Below are positions 1 through 6,983 of a stretch of 64,000 nucleotides of DNA, piece after piece. The stretch is from Streptomyces antibioticus (GTDB lineage: Bacteria > Actinomycetota > Actinomycetes > Streptomycetales > Streptomycetaceae). The position numbers and the translations under genes are program-made. The stretch covers positions 1,863,570 through 1,927,569 of the forward strand of contig NZ_CM007717.1 in the NCBI RefSeq assembly GCF_002019855.1. Reading direction: 5' to 3'. The stretch's first letter is position 1; each line of letters starts with the position of its first letter. Below the pieces are notes generated by a model, which was given only the letters and a program-made list of their open reading frames with translations, was not told the DNA's origin and made no database searches.

Positions 1-128
1 GCGCGGGCGCGGACGACCGCGCGGTCCACGTCGGCGGCGTCGGCGGCCGGGACGGTGGCGACGACCTCCTCGGTGGCGGGGTCGAGGACGATCAGCTCGT
101 GCGGGTGCTGGTCGGACTGGTCGGACAC
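1..128 (-). CDS. Aldehyde dehydrogenase, N-terminal fragment
   Basis: Only the first 42 codons lie in the window; the gene runs off the left edge. The start is a GTG at 128 preceded by an AAAGG ribosome-binding site. The visible peptide (residues such as ELIVLDPATEEVVATVPAA) has the typical opening of NAD(P)-dependent aldehyde dehydrogenases, which begin with a strand-forming 'V.DPATEEV...VP.A' stretch before the Rossmann domain. It lies 32 bp downstream of the glutamine-synthetase-like ligase on the same strand, so the two are probably co-transcribed. In gamma-glutamyl amine catabolism such an enzyme oxidises the aldehyde made from the glutamylated amine. Substrate cannot be judged from this fragment. 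Confidence 0.75.
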   Translation of the reverse strand, partial: MSDQSDQHPHELIVLDPATEEVVATVPAADAADVDRAVVRAR

Positions 129-160
129 GGACGGACCTTTCCCGGGCGTCACTGGACGGT

Positions 161-1522
161 TCACAGGCGTTCGAAGGAGCGGCGCAGCTCCCAGTCGGTG
201 ACGGCGGCGTCGAAGGCGTCCAGCTCGACGCGGGCCATGTTGCGGTAGTGGGCGACGACGTCCTCGCCGAACGCGGCCGCCGCGAGCGGGCTGGCCGACC
301 AGAGTTCGGCTGCCTCGCGCAGGGTGGTGGGGACGTGCGCGAGTCCGGCGGCGTAGGCGTTGCCCGTGCAGGGCTCGGGCAGGTCCAGTTTCTGCTCGAT
401 GCCGTGCAGTCCGGCGGCGACGAGCGCGGCGACCGCGAGGTGCGGGTTGACGTCCCCGCCGGGCAGCCGGTTCTCGAACCGCAGCGAGCGGCCGTGTCCC
501 ACGACCCGCAGGGCGCAGGTGCGGTTGTCGTGGCCCCAGGCGACGGCGGTGGGGGCGAAGGAGCCGGGCTGGAACCGTTTGTAGCTGTTGATGTTGGGGG
601 CGTGGAGCAGGGAGAAGTCGCGCAGCGCGGCGAGCTGGCCCGCGAGGAAGTGCCGCATGGTGTCGGTCATGCCGCCGTCGGCGGCGGCGAAGGCGTTGCG
701 GCCGTCGGCGTCCGTGAGCGAGAGGTGGATGTGGCAGGAGTTGCCCTCGCGCTCGTTGTACTTCGCCATGAAGGTGAGCGAGACGCCCTCCTGGGCGGCG
801 ATCTCCTTGGCGCCGGTCTTGTAGACGGCGTGCTGGTCGCAGGTGACGAGCGCCTCGTCGTAGCGGAAGGCGATCTCGTGCTGGCCGGGGTTGCACTCGC
901 CCTTGGCGGACTCGACGGTGAGGCCGGCGCCGGCCATCTCGTTGCGGATCCGGCGCAGCAGCGGCTCGACCCGGCCGGTGCCGAGGATCGAGTAGTCGAC
1001 GTTGTACTGGTTGGCCGGGGTGAGCCCGCGGTAGCCGGCGTCCCAGGCGGCCTCGTAGGTGTCCTTGAAGACGATGAACTCCAGCTCGGTGCCGACCTGG
1101 GCGGTCAGTCCGTGCTCGGCGAGGCGCTCCAGTTGGCGGCGCAGGATCTGGCGGGGGGCGGCGACCACGGGCGCGCCGTCGTTCCAGGCGAGGTCGGCGA
1201 TCACCAGGGCCGTGCCGGCGTTCCACGGGACGCGGCGCAGGGTGGTGAGGTCGGGGCGCATGGCGAAGTCGCCGTAGCCGTTGTCCCAGGAGGACATGGC
1301 ATAGCCGTCGACGGTGTTCATCTCGGTGTCGACGGCGAGGAGGTAGTTGCAGCCCTCGGTGCCGTGCCGCAGGACCTCGTCGAGGAAGAAGCGGGCGGCG
1401 AACCGCTTGCCCTGGAGCCGCCCTTGCATGTCGGGGAAGGCCAGGACGACAGTGTCGATCTCACCGCTCGCGACGAGGGCGTGCAGTTCCTCGACACCGA
1501 GCGGGGGTGTGCGGTCTGCCAC
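161..1522 (-). CDS. glnA4: Glutamine-synthetase-like gamma-glutamyl amine ligase (GlnA4-type)
   Basis: 453 aa, class of glutamine-synthetase homologues that ligate glutamate to amines instead of ammonia with ATP. Visible motifs: metal-binding ELEF near residue 140, the NSCHIHLSL glutamate-site segment, the SYKRFQPGSFAP nucleotide loop and RFENRLPGGDVNPHLAVAA near the C-terminus. The GTG start at 1522 follows GGAGG with 8-nt spacing; a longer upstream frame to 1822 overlaps the divergent regulator and was rejected. Neighbours (aldehyde dehydrogenase, GntR regulator, glutamine amidotransferase) are those of the S. coelicolor GlnA4 locus, reported as gamma-glutamylethanolamide synthetase. Polyamines are the alternative substrate. 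The family is firm; the exact amine is inferred. Confidence 0.85.
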   Translation of the reverse strand: MADRTPPLGVEELHALVASGEIDTVVLAFPDMQGRLQGKRFAARFFLDEVLRHGTEGCNYLLAVDTEMNTVDGYAMSSWDNGYGDFAMRPDLTTLRRVPWNAGTALVIADLAWNDGAPVVAAPRQILRRQLERLAEHGLTAQVGTELEFIVFKDTYEAAWDAGYRGLTPANQYNVDYSILGTGRVEPLLRRIRNEMAGAGLTVESAKGECNPGQHEIAFRYDEALVTCDQHAVYKTGAKEIAAQEGVSLTFMAKYNEREGNSCHIHLSLTDADGRNAFAAADGGMTDTMRHFLAGQLAALRDFSLLHAPNINSYKRFQPGSFAPTAVAWGHDNRTCALRVVGHGRSLRFENRLPGGDVNPHLAVAALVAAGLHGIEQKLDLPEPCTGNAYAAGLAHVPTTLREAAELWSASPLAAAAFGEDVVAHYRNMARVELDAFDAAVTDWELRRSFERL

Positions 1523-1576
1523 GGGAGGGCCTCCTTCGGGGCTTTCCTCGGCTGTTTCCGGGCGGCCGGGAGCCAT

Positions 1577-1598
1577 AAGGTATTGCGGAGAACCATTG
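1577..1598. promoter_or_regulatory. Candidate operator, copy 1 (AAGGTAT-N9-CCATTG)
   Basis: The 97-bp gap between the divergent glnA4-type gene and the GntR regulator contains AAGGTAT, nine bases, CCATTG. The same two half-elements with identical spacing recur at 2371-2392, just upstream of the glutamine amidotransferase. Two copies at promoters flanking a GntR/FadR gene suggest the binding site of that regulator. A shared promoter element is the alternative. Confidence 0.5.
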
Positions 1599-1619
1599 CT
1601 TGGGAAGGGGGCACGGCCG

Positions 1620-2369
1620 GTGTCGGTGGACGCGGACGGATCGGCGAGCGGGTCGTACGGCGACCGGCTGACGCAGGTGCTGCGCCCGGTGCGGGCCGGC
1701 AACGGCTTCGAGGAGGCGCTGGAGCAGATCCTCCAGGTGGTCCGCCTGGGCCTGGTCCCGGCGGGCGGGCGGCTGCCGGCCGAACGGGAGCTGGCGGAGC
1801 GGCTCGGGATCAGCCGGGTCACGCTGCGCGAGGTGCTGAAGGTGCTCCAGGACCAGGGCCTGCTGGAGTCCCGGCGCGGCCGGTACGGCGGGACGTTCGT
1901 GCTGCCCCGGCCGGACGGGGGCGGAGGCGAGGCCGCGCTGCGGCGCCGGATCGCCGAGGTCGACGTCGAGGACGTCCTGCGGTTCCGGGAGGTGCTGGAG
2001 TCCGGCGCGGCGGGGCTGTGCGCGGCGCACGGGCTGACCGGTGAGCGCGCGGACCGGCTACGTGAGGCGCTGGCCCGGACCGCGGACGCCCCGCTGGCCG
2101 ACTACCGGCGGCGGGACACCCTGCTCCATCTCACCCTGGCCGAGCTGTGCGGTTCGCCCTCGCTGGCGGCGCGGTACGCGGCGGTGCGGGCGACGGTGAA
2201 CGACCTGCTCGACTGCATCCCGCTGCTGGTGCGCAATCTGGAGCACTCGCAGCGCCAGCACACCGCCCTGGTGGAGGCGGTCCTCGACGGGGACGCGGAC
2301 GGGGCGCGGGAGATCGCGCGCGAGCACTGCGCGGGGACGGCGGCCCTGCTTCGGGGGTTCCTGACGTGA
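1620..2369 (+). CDS. GntR/FadR-family transcriptional regulator
   Basis: 249 aa. The N-terminal winged helix (residues about 20-90) includes GGRLPAERELAERLGISRVTLREVLKVLQ in outline (key residues LPAERELAERLG, SRVTLREVL), the hallmark of GntR. The C-terminal part is the all-helical FCD ligand domain, with D/H metal-type positions such as RRRDTLLHLTLAEL and the terminal AREHC. The GTG start at 1620 follows AAGGGGG. It is divergent from the glutamyl-amine ligase and followed 51 bp later by the amidotransferase, so it probably controls this catabolic set, with the ligand being the amine or its glutamyl conjugate. Candidate operators are at 1577-1598 and 2371-2392. Confidence 0.88.
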   Translation: MSVDADGSASGSYGDRLTQVLRPVRAGNGFEEALEQILQVVRLGLVPAGGRLPAERELAERLGISRVTLREVLKVLQDQGLLESRRGRYGGTFVLPRPDGGGGEAALRRRIAEVDVEDVLRFREVLESGAAGLCAAHGLTGERADRLREALARTADAPLADYRRRDTLLHLTLAELCGSPSLAARYAAVRATVNDLLDCIPLLVRNLEHSQRQHTALVEAVLDGDADGAREIAREHCAGTAALLRGFLT

Positions 2370-2370
2370 A

Positions 2371-2392
2371 AAGGTATGCGTAGAGTCCATTG
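2371..2392. promoter_or_regulatory. Candidate operator, copy 2 (AAGGTAT-N9-CCATTG)
   Basis: Same bipartite element and spacing as at 1577-1598, placed between the regulator stop (2369) and the amidotransferase start (2421). The intervening nine bases differ, so the conservation is confined to the two half-elements. A TAGAGT hexamer at 2381-2386 could act as a -10 box, which would put the element over a promoter. Confidence 0.5.
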
Positions 2393-2420
2393 GGATGACG
2401 AGCGGTGGGCGGGAGGGCGG

Positions 2421-3116
2421 ATGGTGAACGGCGGACGGCCGCTGATCGGTGTGAGCACCTATCTGGAGGCCGGTACGCGCTGGGGCGTGTGGGAGCTGGA
2501 GGCCGCGCTGCTGCCGGCCGGCTACCCGCGGCTGGTGCAGCGGTCGGGCGGTCTGGCCGCGATGCTCCCGCCGGACGCCCCGGAGCACGCCGCGGCGACG
2601 GTCGCCCGGCTGGACGGCCTGGTCGTCGCGGGCGGGCCCGATGTGGAGCCGGTGCACTACGGCGCCGAGCGCGACCCCCGCACCGGCCCCCCGGCCCGGG
2701 AGCGGGACGCGTGGGAGCTGGCGCTGATCGACGCGGCGCTCGCGGCGGACGTGCCGCTGCTCGGCGTCTGCCGGGGCATGCAGCTCCTGAACGTGGCGCT
2801 GGGCGGCACGCTGACCCAGCACATCGACGGGCACGTGGAGACCGTCGGCGTCTTCGGCCACCACCCGGTCAAGCCCGTCCCCGGCACGCTCTACGCGGAG
2901 GCGGTGCCGGAGGAGAGCGACGTACCGACCTATCACCACCAGGCGGTGGACCGCCTCGGCTCGGGCCTGCTCGCGTCGGCGCACGCGGCGGACGGCACCG
3001 TGGAGGCGATCGAACTGCCCGCCGCCGGATGGGTGCTGGGCGTGCAGTGGCACCCGGAGATGGGCCGGGACCTGCGGGTGATGCGGGCACTGGTACGGGC
3101 GGCGGCCGCCCGCTGA
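2421..3116 (+). CDS. Class I glutamine amidotransferase, gamma-glutamyl-GABA hydrolase-like
   Basis: 231 aa, peptidase C26 / PuuD-like family that hydrolyses gamma-glutamyl conjugates. The nucleophile elbow LLGVCRGMQLLN places the catalytic Cys at 117; VQWHPE places His211 and Glu213. The ATG at 2421 follows GGGAGG; an upstream ATG in the same frame at 2376 lacks a site and would overlap the candidate operator. Together with the ligase and aldehyde dehydrogenase it completes a glutamylation-oxidation-hydrolysis route for amines. The amidase fold and triad are clear. The precise conjugate cleaved is inferred from the neighbourhood. Confidence 0.87.
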   Translation: MVNGGRPLIGVSTYLEAGTRWGVWELEAALLPAGYPRLVQRSGGLAAMLPPDAPEHAAATVARLDGLVVAGGPDVEPVHYGAERDPRTGPPARERDAWELALIDAALAADVPLLGVCRGMQLLNVALGGTLTQHIDGHVETVGVFGHHPVKPVPGTLYAEAVPEESDVPTYHHQAVDRLGSGLLASAHAADGTVEAIELPAAGWVLGVQWHPEMGRDLRVMRALVRAAAAR

Positions 3117-3143
3117 ATCCGCGAACCCTGGGCGTGACCGGTC

Positions 3144-4067
3144 CTAACCCCGCGTCAGGGACAGCAGCTCCCGGGCCGGTCCCGTCGGGCGGTGGCCCGT
3201 GGGCCAGACCGCGCGCAGGTCGCGGGCGAGGGTCACACCGTCCACCGGGATGTCGACCAGGCGGCGCAGCGCCAGCTCCTCCCCCACCGCGAGTTCGCTC
3301 AGGACGGCGGGGCCCGCCCCGCTCACCGCGGCCGCCTTGACCGCGGTGGTCGAGGACAGCTCGATCAGCGGCCGGGCCAGCCCGCCGAGCGCGGTGTCCA
3401 GGACCTGCCGGGTGCCGGAGCCCTTCTCGCGCAGGATCAGCGGGGTCGACGCCAGCTCGGCGGCGGGCAGGGCGCGTCGGCGCCGGGCCCAGGGGTGCCC
3501 GGGGGCGACCACCACGACGAGGTGGTCGTGGGCGATGACCGTCGAGTCCAGGCCGCCCGGCACCGTCAGCCCCTCCACGAACCCGAGGTCGGCCTCCCCG
3601 GAGAGCAGCCGCTCGGCGACCGCCGCCGAGTTCCCGGCGAGCAGCGAGACGGCCGTGTCGGGGCGCTGGGCGCGCAGCGCGAGGAGCCAGCCCGGCAGCA
3701 GGTACTCGGCGATCGTCATGCTGGCCGCCACCCGCAGCCGGGAGTCCCGCCGGTCCCGCAGCGCCTGGGCGCCCGCGTCGAACGCCTCCGCCGCCTCGAC
3801 GATCCGCCGGGCCCAGTCGGTGACCAGCGCGCCCGCGTCGGTGAGCCGCGAGCCGCGCGGTGAGCGGTCGACGAGGGCCACGCCGAGCTGGCGTTCCATG
3901 GAGCGCACCCGGCTGCTCGCGGCGGGCTGGGTGATGCCCAGCTCGCGCGCGGCCTGGCCGAGGCTGCCCAGCCGGGCCACGGCCAGCAGCAGTTCCAGCG
4001 CGCCCAGGTCCGGGACCCGATGGGCCAGCGAACCGACGACCTCGGGCTGTTCCTGCGCACTCCCCAT
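3144..4067 (-). CDS. LysR-family transcriptional regulator
   Basis: 307 aa. The N-terminal helix-turn-helix (about residues 20-80) reads ALELLLAVARLGSLGQAARELG then ITQPAASSRVRSMERQLG, classic LysR. The rest is the periplasmic-binding-like effector domain. No Shine-Dalgarno precedes the ATG at 4067; instead TAAACT, matching a -10 box, lies exactly 6 nt upstream, so the transcript may be leaderless. It is divergently paired with the TDT transporter, which is therefore its most likely target. Convergent with the amidotransferase gene, 27 bp apart. Confidence 0.88.
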   Translation of the reverse strand: MGSAQEQPEVVGSLAHRVPDLGALELLLAVARLGSLGQAARELGITQPAASSRVRSMERQLGVALVDRSPRGSRLTDAGALVTDWARRIVEAAEAFDAGAQALRDRRDSRLRVAASMTIAEYLLPGWLLALRAQRPDTAVSLLAGNSAAVAERLLSGEADLGFVEGLTVPGGLDSTVIAHDHLVVVVAPGHPWARRRRALPAAELASTPLILREKGSGTRQVLDTALGGLARPLIELSSTTAVKAAAVSGAGPAVLSELAVGEELALRRLVDIPVDGVTLARDLRAVWPTGHRPTGPARELLSLTRG

Positions 4068-4137
4068 AAGGCCAGTTTATGCCCCCATAGAGTCATCCTC
4101 CCTGGTCGCGGCGGTCCGGCCGGGCGACCGTGGAGCC

Positions 4138-5316
4138 ATGGTCACCGCAGCCCATCCCCTGCCCGCGCACCTCGGCCCCCACCCCGGGCCCCGCGCAGCC
4201 GCCGTCCGGCACCTCGGACCGAACTGGTACGCCACCGTCATGGGCACGGCGATCGTGGCCACCGCGGGGGCCGCGCTGCCGTTCCCGGTGCCGGGGCTGC
4301 GCCCGCTGTGCGCGGCCGTGTGGGCGCTGTCCCTGGCCCTGCTGGTGACCCTGCTGACGGCCCGTGCCCTGCACTGGCGCCATCACCGCGACCGGGCCCG
4401 CGCCCATCTGCTGGACCCGGCGACGGCGCCCTTCTACGGCTGTCTCGCGATGGCCCTGCTGGCCGTGGGCGGCGGCGCGCTCGCCGTCGGCCGGGACTGG
4501 ATCGGCGTCCGGGCGGCGGTCCTGCTCGACGCCGTGCTGTTCACCGCCGGGACGGCCGTGGCGCTCACGGCCGCGGTCGCCGTGCCGTACCTGATGGCCG
4601 TACGGCATCGGGTGGCGGCCGCGGAGGCGACGCCCGTGTGGCTGCTGCCGCTCGTGGCGCCCATGGTGTCGGCGGCGCTCGGGCCGTCGCTGGTGCCGTA
4701 TCTGCCGGCCGGGCAGGCCCGGCAGACGCTGCTGTTCGGCTGTGTCGCGCTGTTCGGGCTGAGCCTGTGCGCGACGCTGCTGATGCTGCCGCTGGTCTTC
4801 GGGCGGCTGCTGACGGGCGGGCCGCTGCCGACGGTGCTGGTCCCGACGCTCTTCCTGGTGCTGGGGCCGCTGGGGCAGTCCACCACCGCGGCCGGGAAGT
4901 TCGCCGAGGTCGCCCCGGGCGTGGTGCCCGGCCCGGACGGGCGGGGCTTCGCGGTGTTCGCCGTGCTGTACGGGGTGCCCGTGACGGGGTTCGCGCTGCT
5001 GTGGGCGGCGCTGGCGACCGCCCATGTGGTGCGGGCCCGGCGGCGGGGCATGGGGTTCGCGATGACCTGGTGGGCGTTCACGTTCCCGGTGGGCACCTGT
5101 GTGACCGGCGCGGCGGCGCTGGCCCGGCACACCGGCCTCGCGGCCTTCGACGTCCTGGCGGGCGTGCTGTACGCCGTCCTGGTGGGTGCCTGGCTGGTGG
5201 TCGGGGCGCACACCGTGCGCGGGCTGGTCAGCGGAGAGCTGCTCGCAGGGCCTCGCCCAGCACCCTCGGCGCCTCGGCCAGCGACGGTCCGTACCACGTC
5301 AGGTGCCGTCCGCTGA
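4138..5316 (+). CDS. TDT-family (TehA/SLAC1-like) membrane transporter
   Basis: 392 aa with about ten hydrophobic segments. Near the C-terminus it has the WWAFTFPVGT motif shared by tellurite-resistance/dicarboxylate transporters, plant SLAC1 and yeast sulfite exporters, and an early NWYATVMGTAIVA segment also typical of the family. Start ATG at 4138 follows GGAG at short spacing. Substrates in the family include C4-dicarboxylates, sulfite and anions; nothing here decides between them. Control by the divergent LysR regulator is likely. Its last 89 bp overlap the convergent metal-receptor gene. Confidence 0.82.
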   Translation: MVTAAHPLPAHLGPHPGPRAAAVRHLGPNWYATVMGTAIVATAGAALPFPVPGLRPLCAAVWALSLALLVTLLTARALHWRHHRDRARAHLLDPATAPFYGCLAMALLAVGGGALAVGRDWIGVRAAVLLDAVLFTAGTAVALTAAVAVPYLMAVRHRVAAAEATPVWLLPLVAPMVSAALGPSLVPYLPAGQARQTLLFGCVALFGLSLCATLLMLPLVFGRLLTGGPLPTVLVPTLFLVLGPLGQSTTAAGKFAEVAPGVVPGPDGRGFAVFAVLYGVPVTGFALLWAALATAHVVRARRRGMGFAMTWWAFTFPVGTCVTGAAALARHTGLAAFDVLAGVLYAVLVGAWLVVGAHTVRGLVSGELLAGPRPAPSAPRPATVRTTSGAVR

Positions 5317-5947
5317 CGAGCGCGTGGGGCAGCCCGGGGAACGCCTCGGGGCCGTCGTCCTCGGTGAAGCGGTAGGGCTCGTCGGGCAGCACCACGAGGC
5401 CGGGCCCGGCGGCCCGCAGCTCCTCCAGGGGAATCCTCGGATAGCGCTCCGGATGGCCGCGGTACAGATGGTCGACGCCGAGGCGGGCGAGCACGTCCCC
5501 GGCGAAGGTGTCACGGCCCAGCACCATCCACGGGCGGCGCCAGATCGGTACGACGGCCGTGGCCCGGGGCGTGAGGGGGTCCGGCCGCTCCCAGCGCTCC
5601 TGGGCCTCGTCCAGCCAGCGCGGCCGGGTGGCGGCACCGCAGGCCCTCAGCACCCGCTCCAGTTCCCGGAAGGCCGCGGGGACGTCCCGCACCTCGGTCA
5701 CCAGCACCTCGGTGCCGGTGGCGCGCAGCGCGTCGAGGTCGGGGGCGCGGTTCTCCTCCTCGTTGGCGATCACCAGGTCGGGGCGGAGCGCGGTGATCCG
5801 TTCGAGGTCGGGGTTCTTGGTGCCGCCGATCCGGGTGACGTCGAGGCCCGCCGGACGGCCGCACCAGTCGGTGGCCCCGGCCAGCACCCCCGGCACCGAC
5901 ACGGCGACGGCCTCGGTGAGCGAGGGCACCAGCGAGACGACCCGCAC
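5228..5947 (-). CDS. Helical-backbone metal receptor-like protein (BtuF/FecB type, no signal peptide)
   Basis: 239 aa. The opening VRVVSLVPSLTEAVA and GATDWCGRP are the typical N-lobe of class III periplasmic-binding proteins for cobalamin, haem or siderophores, followed by LRPDLVIANEEEN and a C-lobe. There is no signal peptide or lipobox, and the start GTG at 5947 shares a base with the upstream stop (TAGTG), so it is translationally coupled and apparently cytoplasmic. Such soluble homologues are common in actinobacteria and have no settled function. Overlaps the TDT transporter tail by 89 bp on the opposite strand. Confidence 0.75.
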   Translation of the reverse strand: MRVVSLVPSLTEAVAVSVPGVLAGATDWCGRPAGLDVTRIGGTKNPDLERITALRPDLVIANEEENRAPDLDALRATGTEVLVTEVRDVPAAFRELERVLRACGAATRPRWLDEAQERWERPDPLTPRATAVVPIWRRPWMVLGRDTFAGDVLARLGVDHLYRGHPERYPRIPLEELRAAGPGLVVLPDEPYRFTEDDGPEAFPGLPHALVSGRHLTWYGPSLAEAPRVLGEALRAALR

Positions 5948-6534
5948 TAGCGCTTCCGGCCGCGGTCCCGGTCCCGGACCGCCTCGATGTGTTCCGCGAC
6001 CGCGACGACGACCACCCGGGTGTCCGGTTCGGTGGCGCGCCAGCGGTGCCGGACGCCGCCGGTCAGGTACAGGGTGTCGCCGCGGCCCAGACGGTACGCG
6101 CGGCCCTCGGCCTCGATCTCGACGGCTCCGTCGGCGACGTACAGGAGCTGGTCGTTGCGGTACTGGAACTCGCGGCCCGGGTCCTGCTCGCCGGTGAACT
6201 CGGAGGCGTGCATCTGGTGGTGTCCGCGCACCAGGGACCGGGAGCGCGGCTCGGGTCCCGGCCCGGTGGCCTCGGTGACGTCGGCACGCACGACGTCGAC
6301 GCTGCACGCCGGGTCGGCGGCGGCGAGGAGTTCCACGGCGGTGGTGCGCAGCGCGTCGGCGACCTTCTCCAGGGAGCCGGTGGAGGGCCGCGCCCGGTCG
6401 TTCTCGATCTGGCTCAGGAACGGCACCGACAGGCCGCTGCGCTCGGCCACGACGGCGAGGGTGAGCTGGAGGGAGCGGCGGCGCCGTCGCACGGCCGCGC
6501 CCACGCGCAAGGGTTGTTCTTTGTGGTCGCCCAT
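5947..6534 (-). CDS. XRE-type regulator with cupin domain
   Basis: 195 aa. Residues about 8-70 form a helix-turn-helix (VGAAVRRRRRSLQLTLAVVAE, then SGLSVPFLSQIENDRARPS). Residues 115-190 form a cupin barrel (ADGAVEIEAEGRAYRLGRGD, then HRWRA). This architecture is that of small-molecule-responsive repressors such as PuuR or SutR. Start ATG at 6534 has GGAG upstream. The stop overlaps the start of the metal-receptor-like gene, so both are one transcript. The position close to an amine catabolic locus makes a metabolite sensor plausible, but no target is visible. Confidence 0.85.
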   Translation of the reverse strand: MGDHKEQPLRVGAAVRRRRRSLQLTLAVVAERSGLSVPFLSQIENDRARPSTGSLEKVADALRTTAVELLAAADPACSVDVVRADVTEATGPGPEPRSRSLVRGHHQMHASEFTGEQDPGREFQYRNDQLLYVADGAVEIEAEGRAYRLGRGDTLYLTGGVRHRWRATEPDTRVVVVAVAEHIEAVRDRDRGRKR

Positions 6535-6983
6535 CGCTCCGGCTCCCTCCTTCGCTCGTCGTCCCGGCGCCTCGCGCCCTCACGTCCGTCCGCTGTGTTC
6601 TCTCCGAGGAGTTCTCTGCACCCTACGCATGTTCGGCAAACCGTTTCATGTGCCCGTCGCATCGAGGGCGCGCGGGGTGGCGCGCGACCCGACAGTTCAC
6701 GCCAGCCGACGGGGCGGCCGGCGCGGCGGGCGAGCGCCCGCCCGGTTCGTTCTCGGTTCAATGCGCGGACGGCCGCGAGTGTTCCCGCTCGTGGCCGCCC
6801 GCGCAAGACTCAGGCCCGGGGCTGGGCATGGCTCTGCGTGGTTGGCCGGATCTGTGCCGTGGCGGCGGGGCGGACGGGGCGGGCCGCGGGGCGGGCCGGA
6901 CGGCACGAGGGGCGGGCACCGGTCCACGTCCGAGAACGTGTTCCGGCGCCCGCCCCTCGTCGGGCGGCCGCGGTGCTGTCAGG
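6535..6983. other. 449-bp intergenic region
   Basis: Lies between the start of the XRE-cupin gene and the end of the betaine transporter operon. It must hold the promoter for the regulator (right of 6534) and, at 6905-6960, a strong hairpin ending the transporter transcript. No supported gene was seen; overlapping frames have poor codon pattern for an actinobacterium. Confidence 0.6.
6905..6960 (-). terminator. Hairpin terminator of betaine transporter operon
   Basis: Two 18-nt arms (6905-6922 and 6943-6960) are complementary with a single mismatch around a 20-nt loop. GC-rich stem without a U-tract, as usual in Streptomyces, placed just past the stop at 6984. Confidence 0.7.

Noticed and set aside
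248..2044. Long plus-strand frame opposite the glutamyl-amine ligase
   Set aside because: Gly/Val/Ala-rich antisense shadow of a clear gene, no domain and no consistent start.
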